A stretch of 64,000 nucleotides of DNA from an uncultured Oscillospiraceae bacterium (GTDB lineage: Bacteria > Bacillota > Clostridia > Oscillospirales > Oscillospiraceae): assembly GCA_947599925.1 (NCBI GenBank), contig CANQFT010000008.1, positions 1-64,000 of the forward strand. Reading direction: 5' to 3'. Positions 42,651-51,485 of the stretch are shown in pieces (position 1 is the stretch's first letter; the number at the start of each line of letters is the position of its first letter). A program made the position numbers and the translations under genes. The notes below the pieces were generated by a model, which saw only the letters and a list, made by a program, of their open reading frames with translations, was not told the DNA's origin and made no database searches.

Positions 42651-43595
42651 ATGGCGAGTACGTACAGCGTCAGCCTGAGCGCCTTGGTGGAGGAGTTCAA
42701 GCTGGAGGTCCTGCGGGGCGCGGAGGGCTATGAGGACACCCCCATCACCATCGAGGAGGTGAACCGGCCCGGATTGCAGCTGGCGGGCTACTGGGACTAC
42801 TTTGACCCAAAGCGCGTGCAGCTCATCGGTCTGGTGGAGAACACCTATTTGCAGGGCTCCGGCGAGGAGGCCCGGCGGCTGGCCTTTGAGCGGCTGATGA
42901 GCTACCACATCCCCGCGCTGATCATCACCCGGTCCCTGGAGCCGTTTTCCGAGTGCATGGAGATGGCGGAAAAGTATGACCGCACCATCTTACGCACCAG
43001 CGAGTCCACCGCCGCTTTCATGAGCTCCATGATCAGCTTTTTGAAGACCTCGCTGGCGCCCCGCATCACCCGCCACGGCGTTCTGGTGGAGATCTACGGT
43101 GAGGGCGTGCTTCTGCTGGGCGAGTCGGGAGTGGGCAAGAGCGAGACCGCCATCGAGCTGGTCAAGCGGGGACACCGCCTGATCGCCGATGACGCGGTGG
43201 AGATCCGGCGCACGGGGCCGCGCCGTCTGGTGGGCAACGCCCCTCCCCTGATCCGGCACTACATCGAACTGCGGGGCATCGGCGTGGTGGATGTGCGGCA
43301 GCTGTTTGGCATGGGCGCGGTGAAGGACGAGCAGGACGTGGACCTGGTCATCAACCTGGAGCACTGGAAGGGCGACAAGGTCTATGACCGGCTGGGCGTG
43401 GAGAGCCACTACACCTCGGTGCTGGACGTGCAGATCCCCTCGCTGACGGTCCCGGTCCAGCCCGGACGGAACCTGGCGGTGATCATCGAGGTGGCCGCCA
43501 TGAACAACCGCCACAAGAAAATGGGCTACAACGCCGCGCTGGAGTTTACCCAGCAGATCAACCAGCACTTTGACCAGGCTATGAGCCAGCAGTAA
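42651..43595 (+). CDS. hprK: HPr kinase/phosphorylase
   Basis: HprK phosphorylates Ser46 of HPr and thereby controls carbon catabolite repression. The 314-aa protein has the N-terminal HprK domain, the Walker A motif GESGVGKSET (157-166) and the family signature IELRGIGVVDVRQLFG. Start 42651 keeps the usual N-terminus; an ATG four codons earlier overlaps the ribosome-binding site. The next gene begins 24 nt downstream. Confidence 0.96.
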   Translation: MASTYSVSLSALVEEFKLEVLRGAEGYEDTPITIEEVNRPGLQLAGYWDYFDPKRVQLIGLVENTYLQGSGEEARRLAFERLMSYHIPALIITRSLEPFSECMEMAEKYDRTILRTSESTAAFMSSMISFLKTSLAPRITRHGVLVEIYGEGVLLLGESGVGKSETAIELVKRGHRLIADDAVEIRRTGPRRLVGNAPPLIRHYIELRGIGVVDVRQLFGMGAVKDEQDVDLVINLEHWKGDKVYDRLGVESHYTSVLDVQIPSLTVPVQPGRNLAVIIEVAAMNNRHKKMGYNAALEFTQQINQHFDQAMSQQ

Positions 43596-43619
43596 GACCG
43601 CCGAGACGAGGTGAAGCCC

Positions 43620-44582
43620 ATGCGTCCAAACACCCTTTACATCGTAGTCCCCTGTTACAACGAAGAGGCGGTCCTGCCGGAGACCGCGAGGCGTCTGCGC
43701 CAAAAGCTGGAGGAGCTGACGCGGCTGGGGCAGATCAGCCCCCGCAGCCGGGTGCTCTTTGTCAACGACGGCTCTCAGGACGGGACCTGGATGCTGATCC
43801 AGGCGCTACACGCCCAGTGCGAACTCTTTTCCGGCGTGGACCTCAGCCGCAACCGGGGCCACCAGAACGCCCTGCTGGCCGGGCTGATGACCGCCAAGGA
43901 CCGCTGCGACATGGTCATCTCCATGGACGCGGACCTGCAGGACGATGTGGAGGCGGTGGACGCCATGGTGGAGAAGTACCACGCCGGGTGCGACGTGGTC
44001 TACGGCGTACGCGCCAGCCGGAAGAAGGACAGCTTCTTCAAGCGCTTCACCGCCGAGGGGTTTTACCGCGTGATGAACGCCCTGGGCGCGGAGACGGTGT
44101 TCAACCACGCCGACTACCGGCTGATGTCCAGGGCCGCTCTGGAGGGGCTGGCCCAGTTCAAGGAGGTCAATCTCTTTCTGCGGGGCATCGTGCCCCTGAT
44201 CGGCTACACCAGCGCCACGGTGGAATACGAACGGGGCGAGCGCTTCGCCGGGGAGAGCAAGTACCCGCTGAAGAAGATGGTCTCCTTCGCGTTGGAGGGC
44301 ATTACCAGTCTGTCCACAAGGCCCATCCGGATCATCACGGGCCTTGGGGTCCTGGTGTTTTTTGTCAGTCTGGCGATGCTCGTGGTCTTTGTGGTCCAGT
44401 GGGCCCTGGGCATGACGGTCCAGGGCTGGGCCAGCGTGGTGTGCTCGGTGTGGGCCATCGGCGGGCTGATTTTGCTGGCCCTGGGCGTTGTGGGGGAGTA
44501 TATCGGCAAGATCTATCTGGAGACCAAGGGCCGACCGCGATTTTTGATCCGGGAGATCCTGGCGGACGAGGAGGAGCGGTGA
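43620..44582 (+). CDS. Membrane-anchored family 2 glycosyltransferase (GtrB/DPM1-like)
   Basis: The 320-aa protein has a GT-A domain with VVPCYNEE, FVNDGSQDGT and the catalytic MDADLQDD, followed by two C-terminal membrane helices (about 230-300). This layout is typical for polyprenyl-phosphate sugar transferases that make undecaprenyl-P-glucose or a related donor. Start 43620 is preferred over a GTG at 43611, since GAGGTG fits as ribosome-binding site. The acceptor pathway is not in the window. Confidence 0.9.
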   Translation: MRPNTLYIVVPCYNEEAVLPETARRLRQKLEELTRLGQISPRSRVLFVNDGSQDGTWMLIQALHAQCELFSGVDLSRNRGHQNALLAGLMTAKDRCDMVISMDADLQDDVEAVDAMVEKYHAGCDVVYGVRASRKKDSFFKRFTAEGFYRVMNALGAETVFNHADYRLMSRAALEGLAQFKEVNLFLRGIVPLIGYTSATVEYERGERFAGESKYPLKKMVSFALEGITSLSTRPIRIITGLGVLVFFVSLAMLVVFVVQWALGMTVQGWASVVCSVWAIGGLILLALGVVGEYIGKIYLETKGRPRFLIREILADEEER

Positions 44583-44603
44583 GCAAAAGTTCTGGCCCCG
44601 CGA

Positions 44604-44633
44604 AAAGGGCGGCCTGCGGGCCGCTCTTTTTTT
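44604..44633 (+). terminator. Terminator after the glycosyltransferase gene
   Basis: An 8-bp GC stem around the loop tgc (44607-44614 with 44619-44626, allowing G-U) is followed by seven or more T. Confidence 0.85.
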
Positions 44634-44659
44634 GCGCGGTTTTTTCCCGCGGGCCCTGG

Positions 44660-44693
44660 TTTGACCTTTTTTCTCGCGGCGGGGCTGTATACT
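44660..44693 (+). promoter_or_regulatory. Promoter of spoIIGA-sigE with an extended spacer
   Basis: TTGACC (44661-44666) and TATACT (44688-44693) are 21 nt apart instead of 17. The Bacillus spoIIG promoter also has an overlong spacer and needs Spo0A~P. The -35 region holds TTTGACC, which on the reverse strand is one base from a Spo0A box. Confidence 0.55.
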
Positions 44694-44723
44694 GAAAGGG
44701 CCGAGGGAAAGGAGGGGCCGGGC

Positions 44724-45521
44724 ATGGTGGTGTATTGGGACACGCTGGTCCTTTTGAACCTGGTGCTGGACTATCTGCTCTTGCTCCTCACCGGGCGCGT
44801 GGCCGGGTGCGTGCTGTGCCGGTGGCGCATTTTTCTGGGGGCACTGCTGGGCGCGCTGTACGCCGGGGCCATCTTCTGGCCCGGTTGGGTCTTTCTCGGT
44901 CACGCTCTGGCGCGGCTGGGCTGTGGGGTGATGATGGTGCTCATCGCCTACGGCCACCAGAGGCGGCTGCTGCGGCCCACGGTGGTGTTTTTCGCCCTCA
45001 GCGCCGCGCTGGGCGGCGGGCTGTACGCTCTGGAACTGATGGGCGGCGGGGCGCCTCTGGACGCGCGGTTCGTGCTGCTCTTTGCCGCCGCGGTCTACGC
45101 CGTCCTCTCCCTGTTCGGCCGGCATATGGCCCGGCACGGGCCCAGAGAGCTGAGGCCGGTGGAGGTGCGCGTGGGACAGCGGCGGGCCAGGCTCACCGCG
45201 CTGGTGGACAGCGGCAACACCCTCACCGATCCCATGACGGGCAAGGGCGTGATGGTGGCCGAGGGGCGGTGCCTGGCGTCCATTTTGCCCGCCGAGGCGG
45301 ACTTTCGCCAGCCCTGCGGGTGCTTTGCCGCGCTGCCGGAGCCCCAGCGGTTTCGGCTGCTGCCCTACCGGGCCGTGGGGGTGGACCAGGGGTTGCTGTT
45401 GGCGGTGCGGGCAGACGGCGTGACGGTGGGCGGACGGGAGCTGGGGCCGAGGCTGGTGGCCCTCTCCCCTACGCCGGTGAGCGACGGCGGCGGGTATAAC
45501 GCGCTGATCTTTGAGGAATAA
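44724..45521 (+). CDS. spoIIGA: Sigma-E processing aspartic protease SpoIIGA
   Basis: The 265-aa protein has five N-terminal membrane helices (about 1-130) and a C-terminal aspartic protease domain with catalytic D162 in [10 protein letters not shown]. It cleaves pro-sigma-E in the mother cell after activation by SpoIIR from the forespore. Start 44724 is set by AAAGGAGG. sigE follows after 16 nt, the standard spoIIG pair. Confidence 0.94.
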   Translation: MVVYWDTLVLLNLVLDYLLLLLTGRVAGCVLCRWRIFLGALLGALYAGAIFWPGWVFLGHALARLGCGVMMVLIAYGHQRRLLRPTVVFFALSAALGGGLYALELMGGGAPLDARFVLLFAAAVYAVLSLFGRHMARHGPRELRPVEVRVGQRRARLTALVDSGNTLTDPMTGKGVMVAEGRCLASILPAEADFRQPCGCFAALPEPQRFRLLPYRAVGVDQGLLLAVRADGVTVGGRELGPRLVALSPTPVSDGGGYNALIFEE

Positions 45522-45537
45522 AATGGGAGTTGTGACA

Positions 45538-46257
45538 ATGAAAACGGCAGTTTTGGAACGGTTCCGGGCCAGGTTCGCCCTGCTCCTTGCCAGGCTGGGG
45601 CTGGCGGAGCCGGAGAAGGTCATGTACATCGGCGGCAGCGATACCCTGCCCCCGCCCCTCTCCCGCGAGGAGGAGGCCCAACTGCTGGGGCATCTGGACG
45701 ACGAGGAGGCCCGGAGCCGTCTGATCGAGCGGAATTTGCGGCTGGTGGTGTACATCGCGAGGCGCTTTGAAAACACCGGCGTGGGCATCGAGGACCTGAT
45801 CTCCATCGGCACCATTGGGCTCATCAAGGCGGTGGGCACCTTTCAGCCCGCCAAGAACATCAAGCTGGCCACCTACGCCAGCCGGTGCATTGAAAACGAG
45901 ATATTGATGCACCTGCGGAAGATCTCCAACCTCAAGAGCGAGGTGTCCTTTGACGAGCCGCTGAACACCGACTACGACGGCAACGAACTGCTGCTGTCTG
46001 ACATTCTGGGCACGGAGGGCGACACGGTGGTGAAGCCGCTGGAGGAGGATGTGGACCGCCAACTGCTGGCCATGGCCCTGCGGAAGCTTACGGACAGGGA
46101 GCAAACCATCATCACCCTGCGCTTCGGGCTGGACGGCAAGGGCGAGCGGACCCAGAAGGAGGTGGCCGATCTGCTGGGCATCTCCCAGAGCTATATCTCC
46201 CGGCTGGAAAAGCGGATCATCGCCCGGCTCAAGCGGGAGATCCTGAAATTGGCGTAA
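45538..46257 (+). CDS. sigE: Sporulation sigma factor sigma-E (pro-form)
   Basis: The 239-aa protein has the short pro-sequence (about 30 residues, ending MYIGGSD where SpoIIGA cleaves), region 2 with [16 protein letters not shown] and [15 protein letters not shown], and region 4 ending [18 protein letters not shown]. It directs early mother-cell transcription, including spoIIIA and spoIID. The GGGAG-led ATG at 45538 gives the right pro-sequence length. sigG, often next in Bacillus and Clostridium, is absent; argS is convergent. Confidence 0.97.
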   Translation: MKTAVLERFRARFALLLARLGLAEPEKVMYIGGSDTLPPPLSREEEAQLLGHLDDEEARSRLIERNLRLVVYIARRFENTGVGIEDLISIGTIGLIKAVGTFQPAKNIKLATYASRCIENEILMHLRKISNLKSEVSFDEPLNTDYDGNELLLSDILGTEGDTVVKPLEEDVDRQLLAMALRKLTDREQTIITLRFGLDGKGERTQKEVADLLGISQSYISRLEKRIIARLKREILKLA

Positions 46258-46290
46258 AAAAATTGGCACGGGGAGGGCCCGTGCCAATTT
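46256..46290. terminator. Shared terminator between sigE and argS
   Basis: A GC-rich stem of about 11 bp (46261-46271 with 46279-46290) has seven T on the minus strand, which suits argS best, and a weaker T tract on the plus strand for sigE. Confidence 0.82.
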
Positions 46291-46304
46291 CGCGTTCGCT
46301 GGCG

Positions 46305-48053
46305 TTACATCTTCACCGGGGCGTCCACGCCCAGGAGGGTCAGGCAGTTGGCGATGACCAGGCGCGTGGCGTCGGCCAGCTTCAGCCGGGCCAGGGCCAC
46401 ATCTCTCGCCTCGCCCTTGATGCGGTGGGCGTTGTAGAAGCGGTGGAAGTCGGCGGCCAGGCCCACCAGGTAGTGGTTGAGCTGAGAGGGGTCCAGGGCC
46501 CTGCCCGCGGCGCGTATCTCGCTGGGGTAGCGGGCCAGGGTCTTGAGAAGGGCCGCCTCCTCCGGGCTGGAGAGCAGGGACACGTCCACCTCCGCCGCGG
46601 CGGGGACGACCAGGCCCTCCTCGCTCTCCAGACGGGCGATCATGGAGCAGATGCGGGCGTGGGCATACTGGACGTAGTAGACGGGGTTTTCGCTGTCCTG
46701 GCGGACGGCCAGGTCCAGGTCAAAGTCCACGGGGCTGGAGGGCTTGGAGCTGTTGAAGAAGAAGCGGGCCGCGTCCACGCTGACCTCGTCCAGAAGATCG
46801 TGGAGGGCGATGGCCTTGCCGGAACGCTTGGACATACGCACAGGCTTGCCGTCCTGGAGCAGATTCACCAGCTGCATCAGCACGATGACCAGCCGGTTGG
46901 AGCCGTCCAGTCCCAGACCGTCCAGAGCGGCCTGGAGCCGGGCCACATGGCCGTGGTGGTCGGCGCCCCAGACGTTGATGGCGAAGTCGAAGCCCCGGTT
47001 CTGGAGCTTGTCGCGGTGGTAGGCGATGTCGGCGGCGAAGTAGGTGTAAAAGCCGTTGGCGCGGCGGAGCACGTCGTCTTTCAGGTCCAGCTTGTCCACC
47101 TGCTCGGAGGTCTTGCCCTCCCGCAGATACTTCTCCCGCAGGAGCTTGGTGGTGTTGAGCCAGAGGGCGCCGTCCTTTTCGTAGGTGTAGCCCTTGGCGG
47201 TCAGCAGTTCCACGGTCTGGGCCACGGCGCCGCTTTGGTGGAGGGTGGATTCCAGGAACCAGGTGTCATACGCCACGCCGTATTTCAAAAGGTCGGTACG
47301 CATCTTGGGGATGTTGCGCTCCAGCCCGAACCGGGCCAGGGTCTCCTGCCGCTGGGCCTCCGGCGCGTCGGCCAGGGCGTCCCCAAACTGGGCGCGGTAA
47401 GCGGCGGCCAGGTCGCGGATGTCCTCGCCCTGGTAGCCGTCCTCGGGGAACTCCACCGCGTTCTGGCCGCGGATGAGCTGCAGGTAGCGGCAGTCGATGG
47501 ATCGGGCGAATTTGGCGATCTGGTTGCCCGCGTCGTTGACGTAGAACTCCCGCTCCACCGCGCAGCCCAGCCGGTCCAGGATGGCGGCCAGGGTGTCCCC
47601 CAGCACGCCGCCACGGGCGTTGCCCATGTGCATGGGGCCGGTGGGGTTGGCGGAGACGAACTCCACCATCACCCGGCGGCCCGCGCCCGCGTCGCTGCGA
47701 CCGTAGCTCTCCCCTTCGGCCTCAATGGTGGCAAGGACCTGGGCGAACCATCGCCGGCCCAGCGTGAAGTTCAAAAAACCGGGGCCGGCCACGTTGACTT
47801 TGGAAAAGTAGGCGTCCGCCAGGTCCATCTCCTCCACCAGCGTCTGGGCGATCTGGCGGGGAGGCAGGCCCAGGGGCTTGGCGGCGGCCAGGGCGAAAGA
47901 GGTGGCCCAATCGCCGTTTTTCACATCCTTGGGCACTTCGATCTGCCCGGACAAGGTCTGCCCGCCGGGCAGTTTGCCCGCCTGGGCCGCTTTTTCATAG
48001 GCGGCCTGGGTCAGAGCCTCGATCTGGCGTTTGGCCGCGTCCATCATGTTCAT
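46305..48053 (-). CDS. argS: Arginyl-tRNA synthetase
   Basis: The 582-aa class I synthetase has the HIGH-type motif HMGNARGGV in NPTGPMHMGN, the KMSKS-type MSKRSGKA and the C-terminal DALR anticodon domain ending in LADATRLVIANCLTLLGV. Start 48053 has AAGGAAGG upstream; a GTG three codons earlier overlaps it. Preceded by the DUF1934 gene, a conserved pairing. Confidence 0.97.
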   Translation of the reverse strand: MNMMDAAKRQIEALTQAAYEKAAQAGKLPGGQTLSGQIEVPKDVKNGDWATSFALAAAKPLGLPPRQIAQTLVEEMDLADAYFSKVNVAGPGFLNFTLGRRWFAQVLATIEAEGESYGRSDAGAGRRVMVEFVSANPTGPMHMGNARGGVLGDTLAAILDRLGCAVEREFYVNDAGNQIAKFARSIDCRYLQLIRGQNAVEFPEDGYQGEDIRDLAAAYRAQFGDALADAPEAQRQETLARFGLERNIPKMRTDLLKYGVAYDTWFLESTLHQSGAVAQTVELLTAKGYTYEKDGALWLNTTKLLREKYLREGKTSEQVDKLDLKDDVLRRANGFYTYFAADIAYHRDKLQNRGFDFAINVWGADHHGHVARLQAALDGLGLDGSNRLVIVLMQLVNLLQDGKPVRMSKRSGKAIALHDLLDEVSVDAARFFFNSSKPSSPVDFDLDLAVRQDSENPVYYVQYAHARICSMIARLESEEGLVVPAAAEVDVSLLSSPEEAALLKTLARYPSEIRAAGRALDPSQLNHYLVGLAADFHRFYNAHRIKGEARDVALARLKLADATRLVIANCLTLLGVDAPVKM

Positions 48054-48082
48054 TTCCGGCACCTTCCTTGTCTCGTTTCTCT

Positions 48083-48529
48083 CTACTGGGGCAAGCGCCC
48101 GGACCCGGCCCGGCGCACATGGATGTGGAACATATTTTGCCCGGCCTGGCCGTGCTCGATCTCCAAGGCGTAGTAGATGGTCACATCGCCGCCCCGACTG
48201 TCCAGAGAGGAGCGCATTTTCCGGGTGTTGACGCCGATGGAGAGGGCGCCGTAGGGCGTGTTATACATGGACAGGTGGCGGCGGCCCTCTTCAAAGACCA
48301 TCTGGGAGTTCACCGCGCCCACCCGCTGCAGCGTCACCCGCCGGGGCTCCACCTGGATGGTGGTGAGGGTGCCCTCCAGCCCGGTGACGGGGCTCTCCTG
48401 GTAGGAGAGGGAGATGCCCTGGTCGCCCAGGTCCTCCAGCTTGCCCTCGGTGACAAGCTCGATGATCTCAGGCCGGCTCTGGGGAAAGGACTGCTTGCCC
48501 CGGATGGAGATGATGACGTCGTGCTCCAT
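48083..48529 (-). CDS. DUF1934 domain protein (YwiB-like)
   Basis: The 148-aa beta-rich protein has the DUF1934 pattern DVIISIRGKQ, then TYQES-like LSYQESPVTGLEGT and IGVNTRKM, with a lipocalin-like predicted fold. Such genes lie just upstream of argS in many Firmicutes, as here (29-nt gap); function unknown. Start 48529 is chosen because GGAGG lies 11 nt upstream and an ATG at 48562 would sit at the transcription start. Confidence 0.88.
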   Translation of the reverse strand: MEHDVIISIRGKQSFPQSRPEIIELVTEGKLEDLGDQGISLSYQESPVTGLEGTLTTIQVEPRRVTLQRVGAVNSQMVFEEGRRHLSMYNTPYGALSIGVNTRKMRSSLDSRGGDVTIYYALEIEHGQAGQNMFHIHVRRAGSGRLPQ

Positions 48530-48570
48530 CGGTCCTACAACCTCCGTTTGGTTCAAAGTCATACCTGGGG

Positions 48571-48599
48571 ATTATACCTTGAAAGAAAGGAAATGTAAA
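48571..48599 (-). promoter_or_regulatory. Promoter of the DUF1934-argS operon
   Basis: TTTACA (48599-48594) and TATAAT (48576-48571) are 17 nt apart, directly downstream of the Gx-family gene's stop codon. Confidence 0.8.
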
Positions 48600-48609
48600 G
48601 AGGGGAAGG

Positions 48610-49137
48610 TCAAGAAGTTTTGTCGGCGTCGGGCCAGAGGCGGCGGAGAATGAGCGCCCCCACCGCCCCCACTGCCGCGCCCGCGCCCATACCGGCCAGC
48701 AACAGCGCGGGGAAATAGGCCAGGATCCCCATACTGCCAAGCAGCGCCCAGGCGCACAGGAGCTGCCCCAGGTTGTGGAACACGCCGCCCAGGACGCTGG
48801 TGAAGGCCACCGTGCGGCCCAGCCGCTTGCAAAGGACCATGGCCAGAAAGCTCAGCGCGCCGCCGGCGGCGCTGAAGGCGAGGGAATAGTAGCTTCCAAA
48901 GAGCAGACCTGTCAGCAGGATCTTCAGGCCCGTCAGCGCCAGGGCCCAGGGCATGGGGAAGAGATAGAGCCCGCACAGGACCACCAGGTTGGCAAGGCCC
49001 AGCTTGGCTCCGGGCAGGACGGCGTCCATGGGGATAAGCCGCTCGGCCCAGGCCAGGGCCACCGTCAGGGCCAGCAACACGCCAAAGAGGGCGACGCGGC
49101 GGGCCGGTTTGTCAGCCCGCGTAGGCATCCGGTCCAC
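48610..49137 (-). CDS. Gx transporter family / heptaprenyl-diphosphate-synthase-component-I-like membrane protein
   Basis: The roughly 175-aa protein has five or six membrane helices with the family pattern PGAKLGLANLVVLCGLYLFP and GGALSFLAMVLCKR (pfam07456). The old link to heptaprenyl diphosphate synthase is doubtful. Homologues include EetB of the Listeria extracellular electron-transfer locus and genes near ApbE proteins. A GTG at 49137 has AGGGAGG 8 nt upstream; an ATG at 49128 is the alternative. It overlaps the NusG-II gene by about 26 bp. Confidence 0.8.
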   Translation of the reverse strand: MDRMPTRADKPARRVALFGVLLALTVALAWAERLIPMDAVLPGAKLGLANLVVLCGLYLFPMPWALALTGLKILLTGLLFGSYYSLAFSAAGGALSFLAMVLCKRLGRTVAFTSVLGGVFHNLGQLLCAWALLGSMGILAYFPALLLAGMGAGAAVGAVGALILRRLWPDADKTS

Positions 49138-49483
49138 GGCGCTCACCTCCCTCCACGGAAATGCTCACCTGGCCCGGCAGACAGATGATGGCCTGGTCGG
49201 AGCGGGAGATGGGGGCATGGCGCTGGCAGATCAGGTCGGGGCAGGTGGAGTTTTCCACATGGACCGCGCCGTCCTGGACCACCACCGTCAGGGAAAAGCC
49301 GTTGGCCCCGGAGACCTCCACGCGGGCGGGGACATCCAGCGGATAGCGGCCGATCTCTCCCCCGCCGCGCTGGACCACCACAGCCGCGCCGGAGCTCTTG
49401 GGCCAGACCGCCCAGGCCACCAGGACCAGGGCCAGGACCGCCAGGCACAAGAGCTCCCTGGCGGTGAAAAGCCGCCTATCCAT
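49112..49483 (-). CDS. NusG domain II-containing membrane protein
   Basis: The 123-aa protein has one N-terminal membrane helix (ELLCLAVLALVLVAWAVW) and an extracytoplasmic beta domain (NusG domain II family) with a characteristic C-x4-C pair in NSTCPDLICQ. It has no transcription-factor domain despite its name. Related EetA-like proteins are thought to take part in electron transfer to flavinylated extracytosolic carriers. It overlaps apbE by 8 bp and the Gx-family gene by about 26 bp, so the three are coupled. Confidence 0.82.
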   Translation of the reverse strand: MDRRLFTARELLCLAVLALVLVAWAVWPKSSGAAVVVQRGGGEIGRYPLDVPARVEVSGANGFSLTVVVQDGAVHVENSTCPDLICQRHAPISRSDQAIICLPGQVSISVEGGERRGPDAYAG

Positions 49484-50507
49484 CCAACACCTGGGGCTCC
49501 AGGCCCTCCGCCGGGGTCACGCGTCCGGCCAGGCCGGAGGTGAGGTAGAGTTGGTGGTCATCGGTGTATAGGATCATGTCGAAGTCCTGGCGCTGGCGCC
49601 AGAACTCGGCGGCGCTGTCCAGGCCCATGACGTAGACGGCGGTGGAGAGGCCATCGGCCAGGAAGCCGCTGGAGGCGACGATGGTGACGGAGGCCAGGCC
49701 GCTTCGCGCGGGGGCGCAGGTCCTGGGGTCCAGGATATGGTGATACCGCACGCCGTCTCTCTCGAAGTTGCGCTGGTAGGCGCCGGAGGTGACCACCGCC
49801 ATGTCCCGGCCGGAGAGTTGGCACAAGACGCCGTTTTCGTCCTCCGGGTCCCGTATCCCCACGGTCCAGTCCGAGCCGTCGGGCTTGGGACCCACACAGC
49901 AGACGTTGCCGCCCAGGTTCAAGAGCCCGGAGGTGACGCCCATGTCCTTCCAGAGTCGGGCCACCTGGTCGGCGGCGTAGCCCTTGCCCACCGCGCCCAG
50001 GTCCAGCTTGACCTGGTCGCCGTGGGTGACGATGCTGTCATCCGCCACCTCCACCGCCTGGTAGTTCACCAGCGCCTCCAGCTGGGAGAGTTCCTCCGGG
50101 CTGGGCACGCGGTATTCCCCGCTGTAAAAGCCCCAGGCCTCCATAGCCGGGTAGATGGTCACGTCCAGGGCGCCGCCGGTCTCTTGGCAGAGGGCCAGGG
50201 TCTCCCGCAACAACGCGGCGGTCTCCTGGGAGACGGTCGCTGAGGTGCTGGCGTTGACGCGCCGGATGTCCTGGCCGTCCACGTCCCGGCCCTCTCCCTG
50301 GGCAGAGAGCAGTTTGTCCAGGCGGTCGATCTCAGCCACCGCCGCGTCCACCGCCTCCCCCGCGCCCTCGCCGTAGGCGGTGAGGTCCATGACCGTGTCC
50401 ATGGCGTAGATGGAGGCGGTCTGGCCACGGTCCTCCTGCCCACAGCCCGCCAACAGGCACAGGCACATGGCTGACAAGGCGAAAGCCTTTACACTTCCGT
50501 TTCTCAC
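49476..50507 (-). CDS. apbE: FAD:protein FMN transferase (ApbE), lipoprotein
   Basis: The 343-aa protein has a lipoprotein signal with lipobox LLAGC (Cys about residue 22) and the ApbE domain: the FAD-binding GAVGKGYAADQV, the NLGGNVCCVG region and the late ASSGFLADGLSTAVYVMG with metal-binding residues. It covalently attaches FMN to Ser/Thr of target proteins such as RnfG or PplA. The start is a GTG at 50507 with GAGGAG 7 nt upstream, inside the end of murI. No target protein lies in the window. Confidence 0.95.
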   Translation of the reverse strand: MRNGSVKAFALSAMCLCLLAGCGQEDRGQTASIYAMDTVMDLTAYGEGAGEAVDAAVAEIDRLDKLLSAQGEGRDVDGQDIRRVNASTSATVSQETAALLRETLALCQETGGALDVTIYPAMEAWGFYSGEYRVPSPEELSQLEALVNYQAVEVADDSIVTHGDQVKLDLGAVGKGYAADQVARLWKDMGVTSGLLNLGGNVCCVGPKPDGSDWTVGIRDPEDENGVLCQLSGRDMAVVTSGAYQRNFERDGVRYHHILDPRTCAPARSGLASVTIVASSGFLADGLSTAVYVMGLDSAAEFWRQRQDFDMILYTDDHQLYLTSGLAGRVTPAEGLEPQVLDG

Positions 50508-50508
50508 G

Positions 50509-51324
50509 TCAATACTCCTCGATGGCGATCTGCTGGGCCTGGCCCTGGATGTCCTGGCCCAGAAAGATGGAGGCCAGGGCGCCGAAGTCGGCGGCGCTGT
50601 CGCTGGCGAAGTAGCGGTGGACGCCGCCGTCGGCCTTGCCGCAGGTCATGTCCCCCTCCTCCAACAGCCGGGCAACTGTGTCCACACAGGCCGCGCCGGA
50701 GCTGATGAGGGTCACATCGGGGCCCAGGTACGCGCCGATGGCCTCGGCCAGCAAGGGGTAGTGGGTACAGCCCAGCACCAGGGTGTCCACGCCGGCGGCC
50801 TTGATGGGTGCTATGTACTCCTCCACCAGCAGGTCCACCAGCGCGTCGCCGGGCCGGTAGCGGCCATTTTCCACCAGGGGCACGAACAGCGGACAGGCGC
50901 GGGCTGTGACCTGGACTGTGGGCAACATCTGCCGCAGGGTCCGCTCGTAGGCGCCGCTGGCGATGGTGGCCTTGGTGCCCACAAGACCGACGCGGCCTGT
51001 TTTGGTGGCCTGGACCGCGGCCCTGGCCGCCGGCTCCACCACGCCGATGACCGGCAGGGGATTCTCCCGGGCCAGCACATCCAGCGCGGTGGTGGATACC
51101 GTGCCACAGGCGATGACGATGGCCTTCAAATCAAAGGTCCGCAGAAAGGCCACGTCCTGGCGGGCGTATTTGATGATGGTCTCCGCGCCGCGGCCACCGT
51201 AGGGCACGCGGCCGGTGTCGCCAAAGTAGACGATGTCCTCGCCGGGCAGACGGCGGATCAACTCACGCACGGTGGTGAGTCCGCCCATGCCGGAATCAAA
51301 TACTCCTATGGCCCGCCCATCCAT
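50509..51324 (-). CDS. murI: Glutamate racemase
   Basis: MurI makes D-glutamate for peptidoglycan. The 271-aa protein has the two catalytic cysteines in IACGTVST and LGCTHYPLL and the N-terminal GVFDSGMGGLTTV. Promoter at 51360-51388. The overlap-free but 1-nt gap to apbE suggests cotranscription with the flavinylation genes. Confidence 0.97.
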   Translation of the reverse strand: MDGRAIGVFDSGMGGLTTVRELIRRLPGEDIVYFGDTGRVPYGGRGAETIIKYARQDVAFLRTFDLKAIVIACGTVSTTALDVLARENPLPVIGVVEPAARAAVQATKTGRVGLVGTKATIASGAYERTLRQMLPTVQVTARACPLFVPLVENGRYRPGDALVDLLVEEYIAPIKAAGVDTLVLGCTHYPLLAEAIGAYLGPDVTLISSGAACVDTVARLLEEGDMTCGKADGGVHRYFASDSAADFGALASIFLGQDIQGQAQQIAIEEY

Positions 51325-51359
51325 GGCTTTCCCTCCTCGGTGATCCTGTCACTCCTCTT

Positions 51360-51388
51360 ATCATATGACACTTTTGGGGGAATAACAA
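51360..51388 (-). promoter_or_regulatory. Promoter of the murI operon
   Basis: TTGTTA (51388-51383) and TATGAT (51365-51360) are 17 nt apart, divergent from the dinB promoter. Confidence 0.7.
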
Positions 51389-51416
51389 GGGTAAATTTTG
51401 ATTTCAGAACAAATGT

Positions 51417-51446
51417 TTGACAATGCGGCCTCCCCTGTGGTATACT
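51417..51446 (+). promoter_or_regulatory. Promoter of dinB
   Basis: TTGACA (51417-51422) and TATACT (51441-51446) are separated by 18 nt, 40 nt before the start. No LexA box was recognised. Confidence 0.75.
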
Positions 51447-51485
51447 GGCGGCGAGGCCACATGGGACAAGGAGACGATGGGGCTT

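Noticed and set aside
48610-49137. Heptaprenyl diphosphate synthase subunit
   Set aside because: It is a multi-helix membrane protein without prenyltransferase motifs; the name is inherited from old annotation, and context favours an electron-transfer or transport role.
49112-49483. NusG-like transcription factor
   Set aside because: It has only NusG domain II with a membrane anchor and no NGN or KOW domain.
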